Assembly (NCBI GenBank): GCA_021186555.1
Contig: JAJKFL010000012.1
Location: 20,657,711-20,721,710 of the forward strand
Source: Reticulitermes speratus
Lineage: Eukaryota > Arthropoda > Insecta > Blattodea > Rhinotermitidae
Direction: 5' to 3'
DNA: 64,000 bases
Shown here: positions 34,901 through 49,900 of the stretch, piece by piece
Numbering within the stretch: the first letter of the stretch is position 1
Layout of the letters: each line of letters starts with the position of its first letter
Position numbers and translations under genes: made by a program
The notes under the pieces: model-generated
The model's input: only the letters and a program-made list of their open reading frames with translations
Databases searched by the model: none
What the model was told of the DNA's origin: nothing

Positions 34901-37900
34901 ATAAATTGTTATTAATCCTGTTGGGTGAAAGTTTGAAGTGTTTTTTTTTACCTTACACCTTGTTTTGAGAGTTACCAGAAATTTTTGATTCTCAGTTTGG
35001 CAGCATTATAAATTTTTTAATGTTTACTTTGGTCTAGGAATAAGTGTGTTCTAACATGATTGAATGGTAGAGGAGTGACAGTGGGATGGATAACGTATGG
35101 AAAAATAATACAGGAGAAGGGGGGAAGGAGATAAAGATAAAAAAAAGGGATAAAGGATAGGAGGAAAGAAATTATTGTGTGTGTTGTTTCTTCAGGGTCA
35201 TCGACTAATACTTGTGTGATTAAGAGCTTGTAATAACATAAAATGTTCGGCCACATTTTTTGCTTTAAAAAGGCATTACCTTTTGGTGTAGTTGTATGTC
35301 ATACTCTACTTTAATTTTAATTCTTGGTCACCAGTGTTACAGCTGTAACTACAAAGGAAAAAACCAAGCAGCGTCCCCAGGCTTTACACACAGTAGAGTT
35401 AATGCGAGTAGCCAGCTCGGGTCTTGGTATGGGACCTCATCATGCCATGCAAATTGCTGAGCGACTCTACACTCAAGGGTACATCAGTTATCCCCGAACT
35501 GAGACTACGCATTATCCGGAAAACTTCGATTTGGTGTGAGTAATGACTTGTGTAAGATAATGTTCACTTCATGTTAATGTGGAGACTAGCATTTGTCTGC
35601 CTGCCAGAATTCAGTTGAATTTTGCTTTGAATTTTTATTGGGTTTATTCACATTTTGCACAGTGCTTGTTGTAATACCTGTGTGTATCCATCCGTCTCTG
35701 TACATATAAATTCTGAGAAATGCTGAACAATTTTTTATTTATATTTATATTTTTATAATTGTATGAAAAGTTGTTGAGCCATTTCAGTTTTCATTTAGAT
35801 TTAACAGTTTCAGCCTCCACTTTACCTGAAGACCAACATATGTTTCTGCACACGTGAACAGTTGCATCTCTGATGTCTGTACATGTGTGTTTATGACCTG
35901 TCTGCATGTGTATTTATATCCATGCTGTGCACACAAGACTGTTGGATGTTGATATGATAGTGAAGATGAAGGCTAAAGATGATATTTTGAAGTGAATGTG
36001 CCATAATATATGGTCATTAGTTTAGCTTCCTCTTGGCTTGTTTATAGTACTGCTGTAGCCCACTCAGTCGACCACCCAAGTGCACAACAGAGTAGCAGTG
36101 GGAAGTGACAAACGATAGTAAAGGCTTTTGGTTTAATCGTTGGCCCATCAGTGGGCATCATGGCGAGCCTTTGCTAGCAAACTCACTGAAAGTGCCCATA
36201 TTCCATGTTTAGATTCTCAGTATTCTGTACTTTTTTCTGTGTTGCTGATCTTTCGTCATTCGTCGGTATGATGTAGAATGTCAAAGAAATCAGTCCATGT
36301 CATCTGTATATTTCAATCTTGATGAGTCATCAATTTCAAACAGACTTATTGCATAAACCTTGTATTTAAGTAGTTTCATTGCAATAATTATGGTTGAACA
36401 TTTTTAACCTTTAAAAGCCGGCGATTTAAATACCCTGTACTGTCAGCGGACCGGAATTTTCTCCGGGGATTTAAACGTTTGTTGCAATGGTTAGGAAAAT
36501 TTTGAATATCTTGAAGAATATTAACGCTGGATCTGTGAAATAAATCGTATTTACTCAAGTGAAGCATGGAGAACACGGCAATGTATATCATAGTTTATTA
36601 TAAAATATTTTGATGCAAAATAAGAATGAACCACTTCCCTAAGACACAGCAATTTTAGTAATATGTTATGTTTCGTTCTCTGTAGCCTTAAATTCTGGCT
36701 CCTTTCTCCTGAATTCGTCCCCACTTTCAAGGGAAAATATTTCTGTGTGGTTATTTTAACAACAGCGAAATGCTTTTCGTTGGTGTGATTTCTGTAAGGG
36801 TGTACTTACAAAGAGGTTTACAGTTTTACAACCATGAGGAATCTGACCTGCGAAATGAAAAGTACGTTTCTCGGTATTCCTACCAGTGGCCACACTCTTT
36901 CAGTGTTTGTCCCACAGTGCAGTGACCCTGTCGCTTCTGAAAATTATTTCTTGTGAGTACATAATCAGCATCATGGCTCGCAGAAGGCATATTCGTGATA
37001 AAGTTATTGAATCACAGCTGAACTGTAATATTGATTCGGATGAGAACATCTAATAATAAGGTATGTAATAATTTCTGTAACAAGTAACTTCCTTCTGATG
37101 ACGCATCATATACTGCCTTTCTCGTGTGAGCTATGTTTCATTCTTCCATCAAGTACGTAAGGGTAAATACAGCCGGAAGCTTTTAATTTTTTCGTATATT
37201 TGGACAAATATATTGTGAAAATGTATTGAAAATTTTTCTACCAGAAAGGAGATCAGGGTTCGGTTCCCGGAAAGTACATAAATATTTCTATCGACTCGTA
37301 TAAATCTTAACTCGATCCTACCGGCTCTTTAATCGATGGGTATCAGGGGCACATGAATGTACAGATGCTGGAGCATGAAGCTGAATTCGCTCTAAACAGT
37401 GTTGAATACATCATTTTATCGTATATTACCTCCGCGCCCCAATACGTCCCCTTGGTATGAGGCACAACTGTAAAATTACCTTCTAGTCTGTTGTATGTAT
37501 ACATAATATTTACACACGCTTATTGCCCCGCCAATATCGTATTTAATGCGAAAAGTTTACATATATATTTTTGGACAAAAATGTACATTTTGGCATTCAT
37601 ACCTACATATAACGATGGACAGATTTGTCCGTTTCGGCTCTTAAAGGTTAAACTTACAACATGAAGCACGTGGATCTTGCAGAAATGGAGTGGGTGGGCA
37701 TGAACTGGATTTGTCTGGTTTAGCATAGATACCACTGACAGCCTGTTAGTGCATGTGATGATAAATGTTCACTTCCAAAAAAGAGCAGGGAATTTCTTGA
37801 CCTGAATGACTGTCAGCTTTTCAAGCATGAATTTGCTTCTTGAAGTCAGTTCTCATCAGCACAAGAGGGACTTTTCTCTGTATTTCCAGTGCATATGTTA

Positions 37901-40900
37901 ATGACACATAACACCTTGTGTGGCTGGGTCTGTTACTGGATATCCATTATGTCTTGTTTGGCAGGGGTGTATTGAAACAGCAGCAACATAGTGTGGAGTG
38001 GGGATCAGAGGTGAGAGACATCTTAGGAGAGGGGATCAACAAGCCTAGGAAAGGTCATGATGCAGGTGACCATCCCCCAATTACTCCAATGAAGCTGGCC
38101 AACCGGGGTGACCTTGATGGAGAGGCCTGGAAATTGTATGATTATATAGCTCGTCATTTTATTGCCACGGTAAGACAGCTTGAAATTAGGGAACCTAGGA
38201 CTTGACCACAGGGGCATATAGTTTTGGATTTGGTCATGGTGTGATGGTGTACTAGTGGAATGTTTGACCAGGATGCCAGCTGTTGATTTTTTACAGTTAA
38301 TACAATTTCAGAAGAAGCTGAGTCAGTTCATGCTATAAGAAATGAGTGCTCTTTTGTATGTACAAAGTGTGAACAGTGCTTATAAAGCAGGGGTGCAGAA
38401 GTTTTCCAAAAATGTAGGAGCCACTTTAAGACTAGTCACCAGAAGGGCGATATGAAGCAAGATTCATATTGAGGATCCACAGATATTAGGCACTGCTGTA
38501 AAAAAATGTAAGTCAACCTCGGTTATAATGGATCCCAAGGGGAATCCTAAAAAGATCTGTTATAACCGAAGTCTGTTATATCCGAGGTTCAGTTAAATTA
38601 CGTTTTAAAATAACATTCAGATTAATACTGCGTAAGTTACGCTTGTTTTCAGTTTTATTGCATATGGACATGAACAGATACATTTTGCACATCCAAAAGC
38701 ACGCATTAAACATTATGTACTTAGTTTTAGTTTGGAAAAGTCAATAATGTTTGTTTGCTTCTTGGCGCTTGACAATGCCTTTGGAGGTCCTTCTCAATAC
38801 AGAACAGATTAATATCTAAATTATCATCTGAACCATGTGCATCATAATACTGGGTAATGACTTTGAGAGCTCTCAAAGCGTTCTTTGTTGTTACAATTGG
38901 GCGTTCGCTTTCTAATTCACAAGCACTGATTTCATGTTCATCATCGCTATCAACAATTATGGCATGGTCAGATGCAGCGGCAACAATGTCACGATCACTA
39001 GGCACCTCAGAAACTGCTGCATTATCATCAGTAGAGACGTAGTCATTAAAGTCGACTCCATCGGGAATGGAAATACAGCGCGTAAGTGCATCCCAGTCAT
39101 TTTTATCACAGTCAGAGCTTGCAAAATCTGATGAATCATCCGTCTTATCTTGTCTTTCATTTCTCTCATCAGTATCAAGTCCCACTGACAGTTAATGATT
39201 GTTTCTGGCTCTACCACATATCAGGCGTGACATAAGAGTCGCATTGAATTGAGAATGTCAAACTGAAATGAAACTCCTTCTTCATGAGCAGCTAATCGCT
39301 GGCGCACTAATTGACTGCGGTAATGTAGCTTCAAATTTTTAATTACACCAGCATCCATTGGTTGAGTTTTAGACGTTGTGTTTGGTGGAAGGAAATAAAC
39401 TGAGATGTTTCTCACAGCAGCTGTGTTTACAGAATGAGTGGAATAGTTATCCTGAGTAAGAGCGACGTCGCGCTTTTTGGCCCTCATCCGCTTATCAAAT
39501 TTTAGCAGCAATTCGTCAAATAACGTGGAAGTCATCCACGCTTTTCGATTGGCCCTGTATTCAACAGGCAGCCTATTTGCAAGCTTGAAAGCCCGTGGCT
39601 TTACGTACTTTCCTATCACAAGCAATGGCACCATTTTTCCAGCCATACTAGCACAAACTAAACACATCACTCTTTCTTTGGACAATTTACCACCTGAAAC
39701 ATGTTCATTTTTAAATGCCAGAGTGCGATCAGGGAATGCTTTCCAGAAGAGCCCTGTTTCATCTGCATTGTAAATGTCACGCTGTGCAAATGTATCCAAA
39801 ATTTACCTTAAATTTATATCCTTCCATTCATATAGTACATCGCTTTCACGAACAGTAGCCGATTTGCCGCACATTTTCTTAGACACAATGTTGTGTCGAG
39901 TTTTCCAACGATCAATCCAGGCTGCAGAAATACAATCTTCACTGTGAGCTAATTCTTTCGCAAAATCATTTGCCTTTTCCAACAGCACTCGACCACTTAT
40001 GGCCACCTCAGGATTGTTCATTTTCGTTTTCTTAAACCAGGCCAGCAAAGCTACGTCGACGTCGTCAAGTCTGGTCTTCCTATGTTGCTTTGCATCAGTA
40101 CTATAGCTGCTGTTTTCAAAAGACTGTTTAATTTTTGTTGCATTTTTTAGCATATCTCCTAGCGTACTGGTTGGAATTCCAAAGCATTGAGCAATATCGT
40201 TTTGACTTAAATGCTTGTGACTTTCCCAGAAGGAAACAATTCATATTTCTTAGATAAAGTTAAAGCATGGCGGTGGCGCTTCATGGCTTTACAACTGTAA
40301 AGAGAAAAATTTTAAAGATGTTTAATGGCTGCTCTGCAAAATGAAGAAAACTTAAACACACTACGTCTTGTCCTGCTACAAATTTAAGCCAGTGCACAAC
40401 AGGTGGATGTGTAGAAGTTATGTAACCTACAGTGTACGTACCTGCTATGTACAGATGTATGCGCCGAAATTAAGGAAACTTCTGCTAGTTGCAACAGATC
40501 ACAGTGAACCAACTGACACAAGAGCAGTACAATTCTTGAAGTAGCCTAAGCCATGGAAGCACCACGCACCAAGATTTGCATCTGTTTGGACGGCCAGTAT
40601 ACTGTACATACATATCACTTCTTTGCCGAACAGTCAGTTCTGTGTACTGTACATACAGTAAAAGGCTTACAAATTTGCTACTGTACCTAAAATGTTACAA
40701 GTAAGTGCACCTAAGTCAAGTTGTAATTGATTTATGACAGAGAACTGTACCCCCAAACGGCATAAAGATGCTCGTGTATGGCAGTTACTATACTTTACCG
40801 CTGGTGCATTAAGAAGAGAAAGCACCAGGTAGAGATTTGTCACAGCTGTCCATTTTAACCACTGATGCTTGGACCGTTTCCTTAGGAAAGCTAAACAAAT

Positions 40901-43900
40901 TGCACAATCTACAATTCTCCATGGCAGCTACGTGTACAAAGTGCTATCAAATTATGTATGCAGACTTCATGTCGCTCTGACGAGTGAGCCCTCTGTGCTC
41001 GAACACACTGTAACCATTGTGAACTGTCCATATTTTGCCAAAAAAGGTATAGCCGAGGAAAATCAACCGTTGGGGAATGTCGGAGAATTCCGATGTGGCC
41101 GAAGACCCGATACATGTGAGACTGGTATAACCGAGGTAGTTACTGTGATAAAGCATAGGGAAACTGCTGGGAATGAAAAATGATGCATTATAACCGAGGT
41201 CGACTGTAATTGCCACTGTGACCTGGCTCCCAGCGTTTGCACCCCTGATATAAAGTACAGAAGAATTGTACAAAGCCTACAGTATGTATGTGGTAACAGA
41301 ACTTCAGTAGTAATAACACTCAGGCCCTCTGTTAGAAATAATCCTCAGCTGCTTCTGTCCATCTCCGATCGCAACCAGTTTCCCCAGTGGCCATCTTAGT
41401 GTTATTTTCCTGTCTCCTTGGTGTCCCAGTAAGATATTGTAATAAGATTTTTTCCCACCAAAATTTTATGTGCATTTGTGATATACCCAGTTTATTCACA
41501 AGCGCAGCTTATTGCATCAAACATTTTCTGTACTAACATTAGTAGTTAATGAGTATAAATCAGAAGTTTCCTTATTTTGTAACAACCTAAATATTTCATC
41601 ACACTCTTTGGTACAAATAATTTCACAAATGCTTTGTTTCCAGACAAGTTAATTATTACCTTAAACCAACATACCACATATTATACTTGCACAGAAAAAC
41701 TAGTTAAATTACTGTTTTTCTTATCATGGTCTTCACTCTTTTTGAAAGTAGAGTGAATGCCAAACAGTTTTAGTCCTTTGGTACCTCCACAACTAATGAC
41801 TTCCAAGCATCCTATTCTTATATACTAGTATCTTTCCTAGTATCACTTCTTATGTCCTACTATCCTCTAGGCAACCTGCTGCCTGTATTTCTACTACATT
41901 CATGTGATACATTATTGAAGACAAACTTGTTGCTGTGCATGCCATGAAGGCACATTGGAGGATTGGAGATATAGCTCCACTCATTCTTAACCCAGGCACT
42001 AGATGGAGGTGAGTAGTCAGCCTCACACCACAAGTCAATAAGCCCCTGGTACTCATTGAGTAGGAGGCTGGGTGGGCCCCAGAGACAGTGTGGACACTTA
42101 ATATGGAGGCGAGGTAAATCTCTTGCCTCTGCCACAAATTATACCATTTCTCATTCACCCAGCCTATAGCCTAGTCGCTACACCAACTGTGCTATCCTGA
42201 CTGCAAACGATACTTTGTTACTGCCTGACCATGGACTCGCAAGAATTCTGTTCTTATGTACTTGTAACATTCCAGGTATCAATTCGCATACACTTCCAAC
42301 ATTACATGGGTCATTCAAAGAATTTGTTATACTTGGTGCAGTTTTAATATAAATGATTGTAGTGTGTGTGCAAGAGTTGTTTCTGAAGTACCATGGTGTG
42401 ACACGATATGAATTTTATGTTTAGGTATCTCGAGACTGCAAGTATTTGAGCACAACGGTGACATTCCAAGTAGGGACGGAGACATTTACCTGTACAGGCA
42501 AAACACTTTTGGATCCGGGTTACACAACAGTCATGCACTGGCAGGCTTTTGGCAAGAACGAGACTGTCCCTACCTTTACTGAGGGAGAGATGGCCAACAT
42601 ACAGGACGTAAGCTGCACTCATCTGGTCATATTTGGATAGGCTGTAAATTCACATTTTTGTAATATTATTTCTCAGAAGTGTTTTATACCATTTTGAGTG
42701 ATGATTCATCAAGAATTTAAGTTATTATGTGAAAGGAACATAGACCCAGATATAATTGAACCCCCATTTAATCTTCCTTCATTAACCCTTCAGTGATGCT
42801 GGGGTTTAAATTACAACTACTTCCCAGGTTGGAGGGCTTTTAAAGTTTTATAGTACATACCCTTAAATGCATGAATGACCATATGGTGCACTGAGGCTGG
42901 CAGCATGTGATGAACTAAAGGTGTATGCAGTGCAGTGAGTCTGGCATTGAATGGTTGGAGTTTTCCCTTATCCATCTAACATGTAGTTTCAATAATCCCA
43001 ATAATCTTACAGTTATATTCGTGTCATTTAAGACGTAGGTCAGGTTAGTGTTCAGATCTACTTCTCACAGAAACCTTAAGTAGGGGCTTACTGTATTGAA
43101 ATGCTGAAGCATCAGGTTTTAGTTATTTTTCCAGGAAATGTGAATATTAGAGTACTGCTGTTGACTACTAGGAACAGGAAGGGTCATGGAGCTATGGATG
43201 TTTTCAGTTTAGAATTATATGCTAAATCACAATATGAGGCATGGCAAATAACTGGACTAGTTAAGTAAAAGAAAATACAGTAATTAGCCACTGACATTTT
43301 AGTTTGGATTTTTTATTTGGTGCTTCCTGTATATTGATAGAACCATTGCGCTGCTCAGAGCTGTTTGCTTTTCCACTTTTAGATGTAAGAACCTTGTCTC
43401 CAACTAGTAAAAATTATCATGTCTCTGTGTGTGCCATGAAAGCATGTGGGGGAGTAGAGGCATAGCTCCACACATTGTCAACCTCAGCACTAGATGGAGG
43501 TGAATGCTCAGTTTCACGCTCCACTCGTTTTATCCCCATGGAAAGAGATTGCCTGGTAAACATTGAGTAGGAGGCTGGATGGGCCCCAGAGCTGGTCTGG
43601 TCATGTTGGATAAGACATCGTCTATAGTCCCTGTTGGGTATTAAACCATGGTTCCCTGTTCATGCAGCTTGCTGCCTAGTCACCACATGGACTGTGTGTC
43701 GCATTTTCATTTTATGATATTACCTGTCAGTGAGTTCCTAATTTTCTCACAATTGAGGTGTCACTGTGCAGGTGAAACTAGTGGAGTGTCAGACCTGTCC
43801 ACCAGACTATCTGACTGAAGCGGAGCTTATTACGCTGATGGAGAAGCATGGGATTGGTACAGATGCTTCCATTCCTGTCCACATCAACAATATCAGCCAA

Positions 43901-46900
43901 CGGAACTATGTTACACTAGCTTCTGGTCGTCGACTTGTTCCCACGTCACTTGGCATCATTCTGGTGCATGGCTATCAGAAGGTTAGTGTTGGGAAATGGA
44001 GAAACGCAGCTGTGTATGACATTGTGTGATTGGATGATCGTGGCAGGGTATGAAATAGATAACAATTTCTCAGTTTCAGCTGCCAGTGTTAAAGATACAA
44101 AATATGCAAAAAGTGTGGTTATGTTTTTGTTTTGCATGAAGTGCATGAAATTTGCACACATTAGGGAAGGCTGTTCTTTTTTATATTTCTTTCACCTCTG
44201 AACCAGCTGAACAGGTTTTGATAGACTTTGTGTGTGGGAGAATACATGAGAAGTTTGTCATTGAATTTAACCTTTAGGAAATGGATTTAACTGCCAGTTG
44301 TATTTCTTGATGGCCTGTGTTTTTCTGCCTTAGGGTGGACATTTAAATTTTTACCAAGCAAACACACACAGGTCAACATGTGGCATGCTAGGCTATTCGC
44401 CAGTCAGCATATGGTCTAATAGGACAGACAGTAAAGCTTAATGCTGGTTTGTATGGGTCTAATATAACCTCTAGGTATGTAAAGCTCAAATCATACTGGG
44501 ATAACATGATACACTGATCTCATTAAGAAATACAAGCAAGACTAAGTTCCTTCATTCTTATTTAGCTGTGACAGCAGTGGACTTGAGTGTTTTCTGCATT
44601 GTGTATTTGTGCTACAAGAGCAGAACTTGGTGGATGGATAAGCTGAAGAAAGCAGAGAATTATTTTATTCCTGCAGTAAATAAACATTAAGACCACAGAG
44701 GAATGCAAATTTGTAAAGAATACTGTTGGAAAATGTGTATATTGCGTATCAGTTACCTTTTGATTATGTTATTTGCAAACCTCGAAGTAAAACTAACAGC
44801 AATAGTCACATATTCAGCAGGGTACGACATGTTTATGCATTTTGATACTGCTTTCACAATTTCATTTGTCAATTAAAAAAGCACTATTCAAAGTGACTTT
44901 CTTTTTTTTAAATTCTGAGACACAGATGCTCCCTAAGTATTGATGTTGATGTTATGCATTGAGTTAATGGAGGCCTTTGCTTGTGGTCTTTCAGTATGCT
45001 AAGTGTACATACTGGTATATTTGTCACCACATTCTTTCAATTCTCCCACATTGAACAGTTGAACGTATTTAGGGATCTCTGTTGATACTGTGCATACATA
45101 ACACAAAGGTCCTTGTGGACATGCGATTTAATATCTTTCAGTTTCTAAATCCTTTCAGGATATATTTCTCCTGGGATGTGATGCCATGTCATCTGTAATG
45201 TTGGTAGCTAGCTGTTGATGCAGTGTGATATCCCATAAGGTAATCTTCATCAACAATGCTGTGAGAACCTCAGGTCTCCCTTTCTCAATCCTTTGTCTGA
45301 TTTTGGCAAAATTTAATGTGAATTTTTTTTTTTCTTCCAGAAAGATATGAAATGTGGGTGATGGAAAATACCGTATATTCTCAAATCTAATCCGCATCCG
45401 AATCTAATCCGCACTCAGTTTTTGGTGATTTCTTAAACAAAAAAAGTTAGTTCGCGGTTCTAATCCGCACTTTTCCTTCAACCACCCCTTGCCCACGGGG
45501 CGACTGATTGAATAATATTGGATGTTACCAATGTGTTAACATCCAACGCTACGCCTGGGGCCGATGAGTCATACCGATAGAGGCGGGGCCTTTCTCAACA
45601 GACGTGCGCAATCTCGTCTGAAGCCAGCTGAGCCTTAGTTGTTGAAACGTGGGAGGTGCTTGTTCCAATTTGTCGTGTACTGTAGTTATGGAAGAGGGAC
45701 GCCTGAAATCTAAACGACTCTCATATACGGCAAAGTTCAAACGTGAAGTTATTCGGTGCGCAGAGGAGAATGGAAACCGCAAAGCCGCTGCAATTTTTGG
45801 AGTTGATGAAAGCAACGTTCGACTATGGCGGAAACACAAGGCAGTGATCAGCGGGTGTGAGGCGTCACGAAGGAAATTCACTGGACCCAAGAAAGGACGA
45901 TTTCCTGAAATTGATGATGCAGTCTTCACGTTTTTTCAAGAGAGACGCAAGACTGGACTGTTTGTGAGTTTGTTACTTTGCGAGGAGGCGATAAAGAAGG
46001 CCAGATCTTTGAACATTCCTCGAATCATGAGTGATGACGGCGAGTCTGATGAATAATAAATAATAATAATAAATAATAAAATAATAGATTATTGTATTGT
46101 ATTGTTCTTACGGCACGTACAGCAGCTCAATCATTTTTCCAAAATCCAGCTCTCGACCGCGAATCTAATCCGCATCTGATTTTTTAGCCCTCTAAAACTG
46201 TAAAAAAGGTGTGGATTAGATTTGAGAATATACGGTATGTCATCTGTGTGTTCACCCCTATATACCCAATTGTTGAAATTTGTTCATCATCATGATACTT
46301 AGGTAACTGTTGTGTTGTGTTGTTTTGTGTTCTGTGCTCTTCTGGGATGTTATGCAATGTTCTGTGGTAATTGTTTGCCAATGTTTCGGGACAACGTATC
46401 TGTCCCATCTTATCGGGTCAAGAGTCAGAGAGGACTCTTGACACGTGAAGATGGGATCGATACGTTGTCCCTAAACGTTGGTAAACAATTATCACATGAC
46501 GCCACGTAATATCCGAGAAGAGCGCAGATCTTGTCAACTTTGCGGCGGAAGCCTGAAATCGTTGTGTTGTGTTATTGTTCAGATTGACCCAGAACTGGTA
46601 CTTCCTACCATGAGGTCTGCAGTGGAGGAACAGTTGAACCTTATTGCACATGGACAGGCCAACTACACTGCTGTGTTACAGCATACTGTTGAAATATTCA
46701 AACAGAAGTTCCTTTACTTTGTGAAGAACATAGAAGGAATGGACCAGCTCTTTGAAGTGTCATTCTCTCCACTTGCAGCATCAGGAAAAGCTCACTCACG
46801 GTGAGAATGTGATGTTTCCAGTTAAAGTTTGAGATTTACATGGTGGTGAACAATTTTTGTGATATTATGGTTGTGATATCATGCAGTCTGGTAGGTAGGT

Positions 46901-49900
46901 GCCAATGTTTCATAGAACATACTGTGTCCATCTTCAGTGTAGTCTTCTGCCATACTGAAATTAGGTAATCCAGAAGAAAGGAGTATGGTTTTTCCATTTT
47001 GGTCATAGCCAGTGCCACTGAACATTCTGATGCTTCTGGAAGATAACTGTAGGCTTATATTGAAGGTTGCTCTCTTTGACACCATGCAGTGTATGCCCAT
47101 CTTTGATATAACTAGCCATTAATGTATTTTTCTTTGTTGAATACATCCCTGAAGATGACCAACAAAGGCCAAAACATGTAGGAGGTTTACCACATTTTTG
47201 AATATCATTGTATCAAATCATAGTGCAGTTGTTGGTGTATTTATGTGGTGACTTATCTTACTGCACAGAACATGGATAATTTTAAATTTGCAGGGAAACA
47301 GATTGAAACCATTTTCTGTTGGAAAATTAATGGTCCATGGATGTGATTTCAGACTTATGGGAAATGTTCACTTGTTCTTCAGAAATGGCCTTGTATGTGC
47401 AGGGAAATGAATACTGGAGACTTGGATAGGAGGGATGTCCTGTATTTATGATTGCACGTATGTTCCAGTACTTTTTTCAGATGACAATAGCTTACCACGT
47501 TTGCAACTTGATAAGTGGGATTTATTGAAGTTTTCATCATTTTTCGTGTTGCATGCTCCTGAGGGCCGTCGATGTTATGTTGGGTAGTATCTTTAACTGT
47601 TACACTTGTACTGACGTGTAGCTCATGATCTGTGTCCACCCACTCATTAAACTCCTTTGCGTCCATGTCCTCAGGCTCCCTCGCCAAGTGTGAACTGTGG
47701 TAATGTTGACCTTCAGCACAACACATTAATCTGGGTTTTCTAAGCAATTCACAATGCAGGTGGCAATAACTGGCATACATTATCATGTGAATTGATATGT
47801 GGTTTATGAGGTTTGATGAAGTTCTGAAATTCTAGTCTGTAGGTGGGATAATTCTTACCTCATATCGTATCTGTGAAAGGTTTGCAGCTTCTGGTAATAA
47901 CCCTGTTAGAGTGGTTAAATCTGAAGCATAATGTTTATGTGACTGATTAATTTACTGTTCTGCAAGTTTTAGCTTGGTTGAGTTGGGCAGTTGTCCAGAA
48001 CTTTTCTTTTTCTTCTATGGTTTTGCAGCCCATTTTTGGGCCATGGCCTCCCCATTGTCCTGGAATAATACACTTTTGTTTGTCCTTTTATCTGTCTCAC
48101 TGGTGCTGGTAGTCTGAAAATCACCACAGGATTAACTTTATGCTATTTTCACCATACATTTTTATTGTATACAGTCTTATTCCAACAAATGTACAAGTGT
48201 ACATTTGTCTGAATAAGACTATACACCACAGGATTGTTTGAAATGTGTAGGGGCTTTACTCTTAGCTGCCACTTTTATTTTGTTTTCTTCTCATCATTTT
48301 AGGTTCACAGAACTGTAATTCTGTCCTAAACCTTTTCTGGCTGCTGGTGAATCATCTGGGGTTTTCCTGTACATGAATCACATGTTAAGCCTACAGCACC
48401 AAATGCATGCTGTATTCATTATAATTTGTATTCTTGTAAACTGAAAATCTGGTTACAATGAGTGATGAAAATATGGTGCATGTTGATGATTTGCATGTAT
48501 TATTTGAAATTTAATCTGTAAGATGGCTGATTCTGTTAATCAGCTCTCAGAGTAATTGGCATCTGTTGTATTTAAAGTCTTATATCTGTGAGAAGAATTA
48601 CCAAAGGTTCAGAATTTGAGTCCATTGGTTACTCTGTGTGTGTGTGTGTGTGTATGTGTGCGTGTGTGAGAGAGAAAGTGTGTAAGTGAGTGAGATTTGT
48701 TTGTAATTGTAATGTGGATTGCATTACAGTTACTGTCACTTTTTTGGCTTATTTCTGCTTGTCCTTTGAAATCAGGATAAGGAACAGAAACTGTATCATA
48801 CATGCAATGAAACTGTTTTTAATTACTAATAAGTGGGAACTATGCCATGTACCGTATATTCTCGAATCAAATGCGCACCCTTTTTACAGTTTTAGAGGGC
48901 TAAAAAATCAGATGCGTATTAGATTTGCGTGCGGATTAGATTCGCGGTCTAGAGCTGGATTTTGGAAAAATGATTGAGCTGCTGTACATGCCGTAAGAAC
49001 AATACAATAAAATAATCTATTATTTTATTATTTATTATTATAATAATATAATAATTGGGTCCAGTGAATTTCCTTCGTGACGCCTCACACCCGCTGATCG
49101 CTGCCTTGTGTTTCCGCCATAGTCGAACGTTGCTTTCATTAACTCCAAAAATTGCAGTGGCTTTGCGGTTTCCATTCTCCTCTGCGCACCGAATAACTTC
49201 ACGTTTGAACTTCGCCGTATATGAGAGTCGTTTAGATTTCAGGTGTCCCTCTTCCATAACTACGGTACACGACAAATTGGAACAAGCACCTCCCACGTTT
49301 CAACAACTAAAGCTCAGCTGGCTTCAGACGAGATTGCGCACGTCTGTTGAGAAAGGCCCCGCCTCTATCGGTATGACTCATCGGCCACAGGCGTAGCGTC
49401 GGATTTTAACGCATTGGTAACATCCAATATTATTCAATTAGTCGCCCCGTGGGCAAGGGGTGGTTGAAGGAAAGGTGCGGATTAGAATCGCGAACTAACT
49501 TTTTTTCGTTTAAGAAGTCGCCAAAAACTGGGTGCGCATTAGATTCGGATGCGCATTAGATTTGAGAATATACGGTAATTAATAAAGAATATGAAATGAT
49601 GACACAAGTGGGGGACTTTTGAACATCTTAGTCAGAAAACATGGCAGGAAGAGAAAACTTGGTAGACTTAAACAGATACGGGGATAATGCTTGGTGTATA
49701 TAAATTATCTTTACAAATTTACTCACAGATGAAAACTTTGAAGATATAGACATACTGCTTGTGGATCATTTTCAAGGGAATCTCTTGAAGTTGCACTGAG
49801 TACCCAGCAGAGGGAAGTAACCTATGTTTTCCACCACACTGCATCAGTACGTGTGTGTGACTTTTTAGTTCAGTCGCCAGGACCCCGCAAGAGAAGGCAC

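Noticed and set aside
47379-47786. 135-codon - strand ORF as a gene or Tigger C-terminus
   Set aside because: Only a short acidic stretch resembles Tigger tails. No DDE motif, terminal repeat or adjacent coding sequence supports it.
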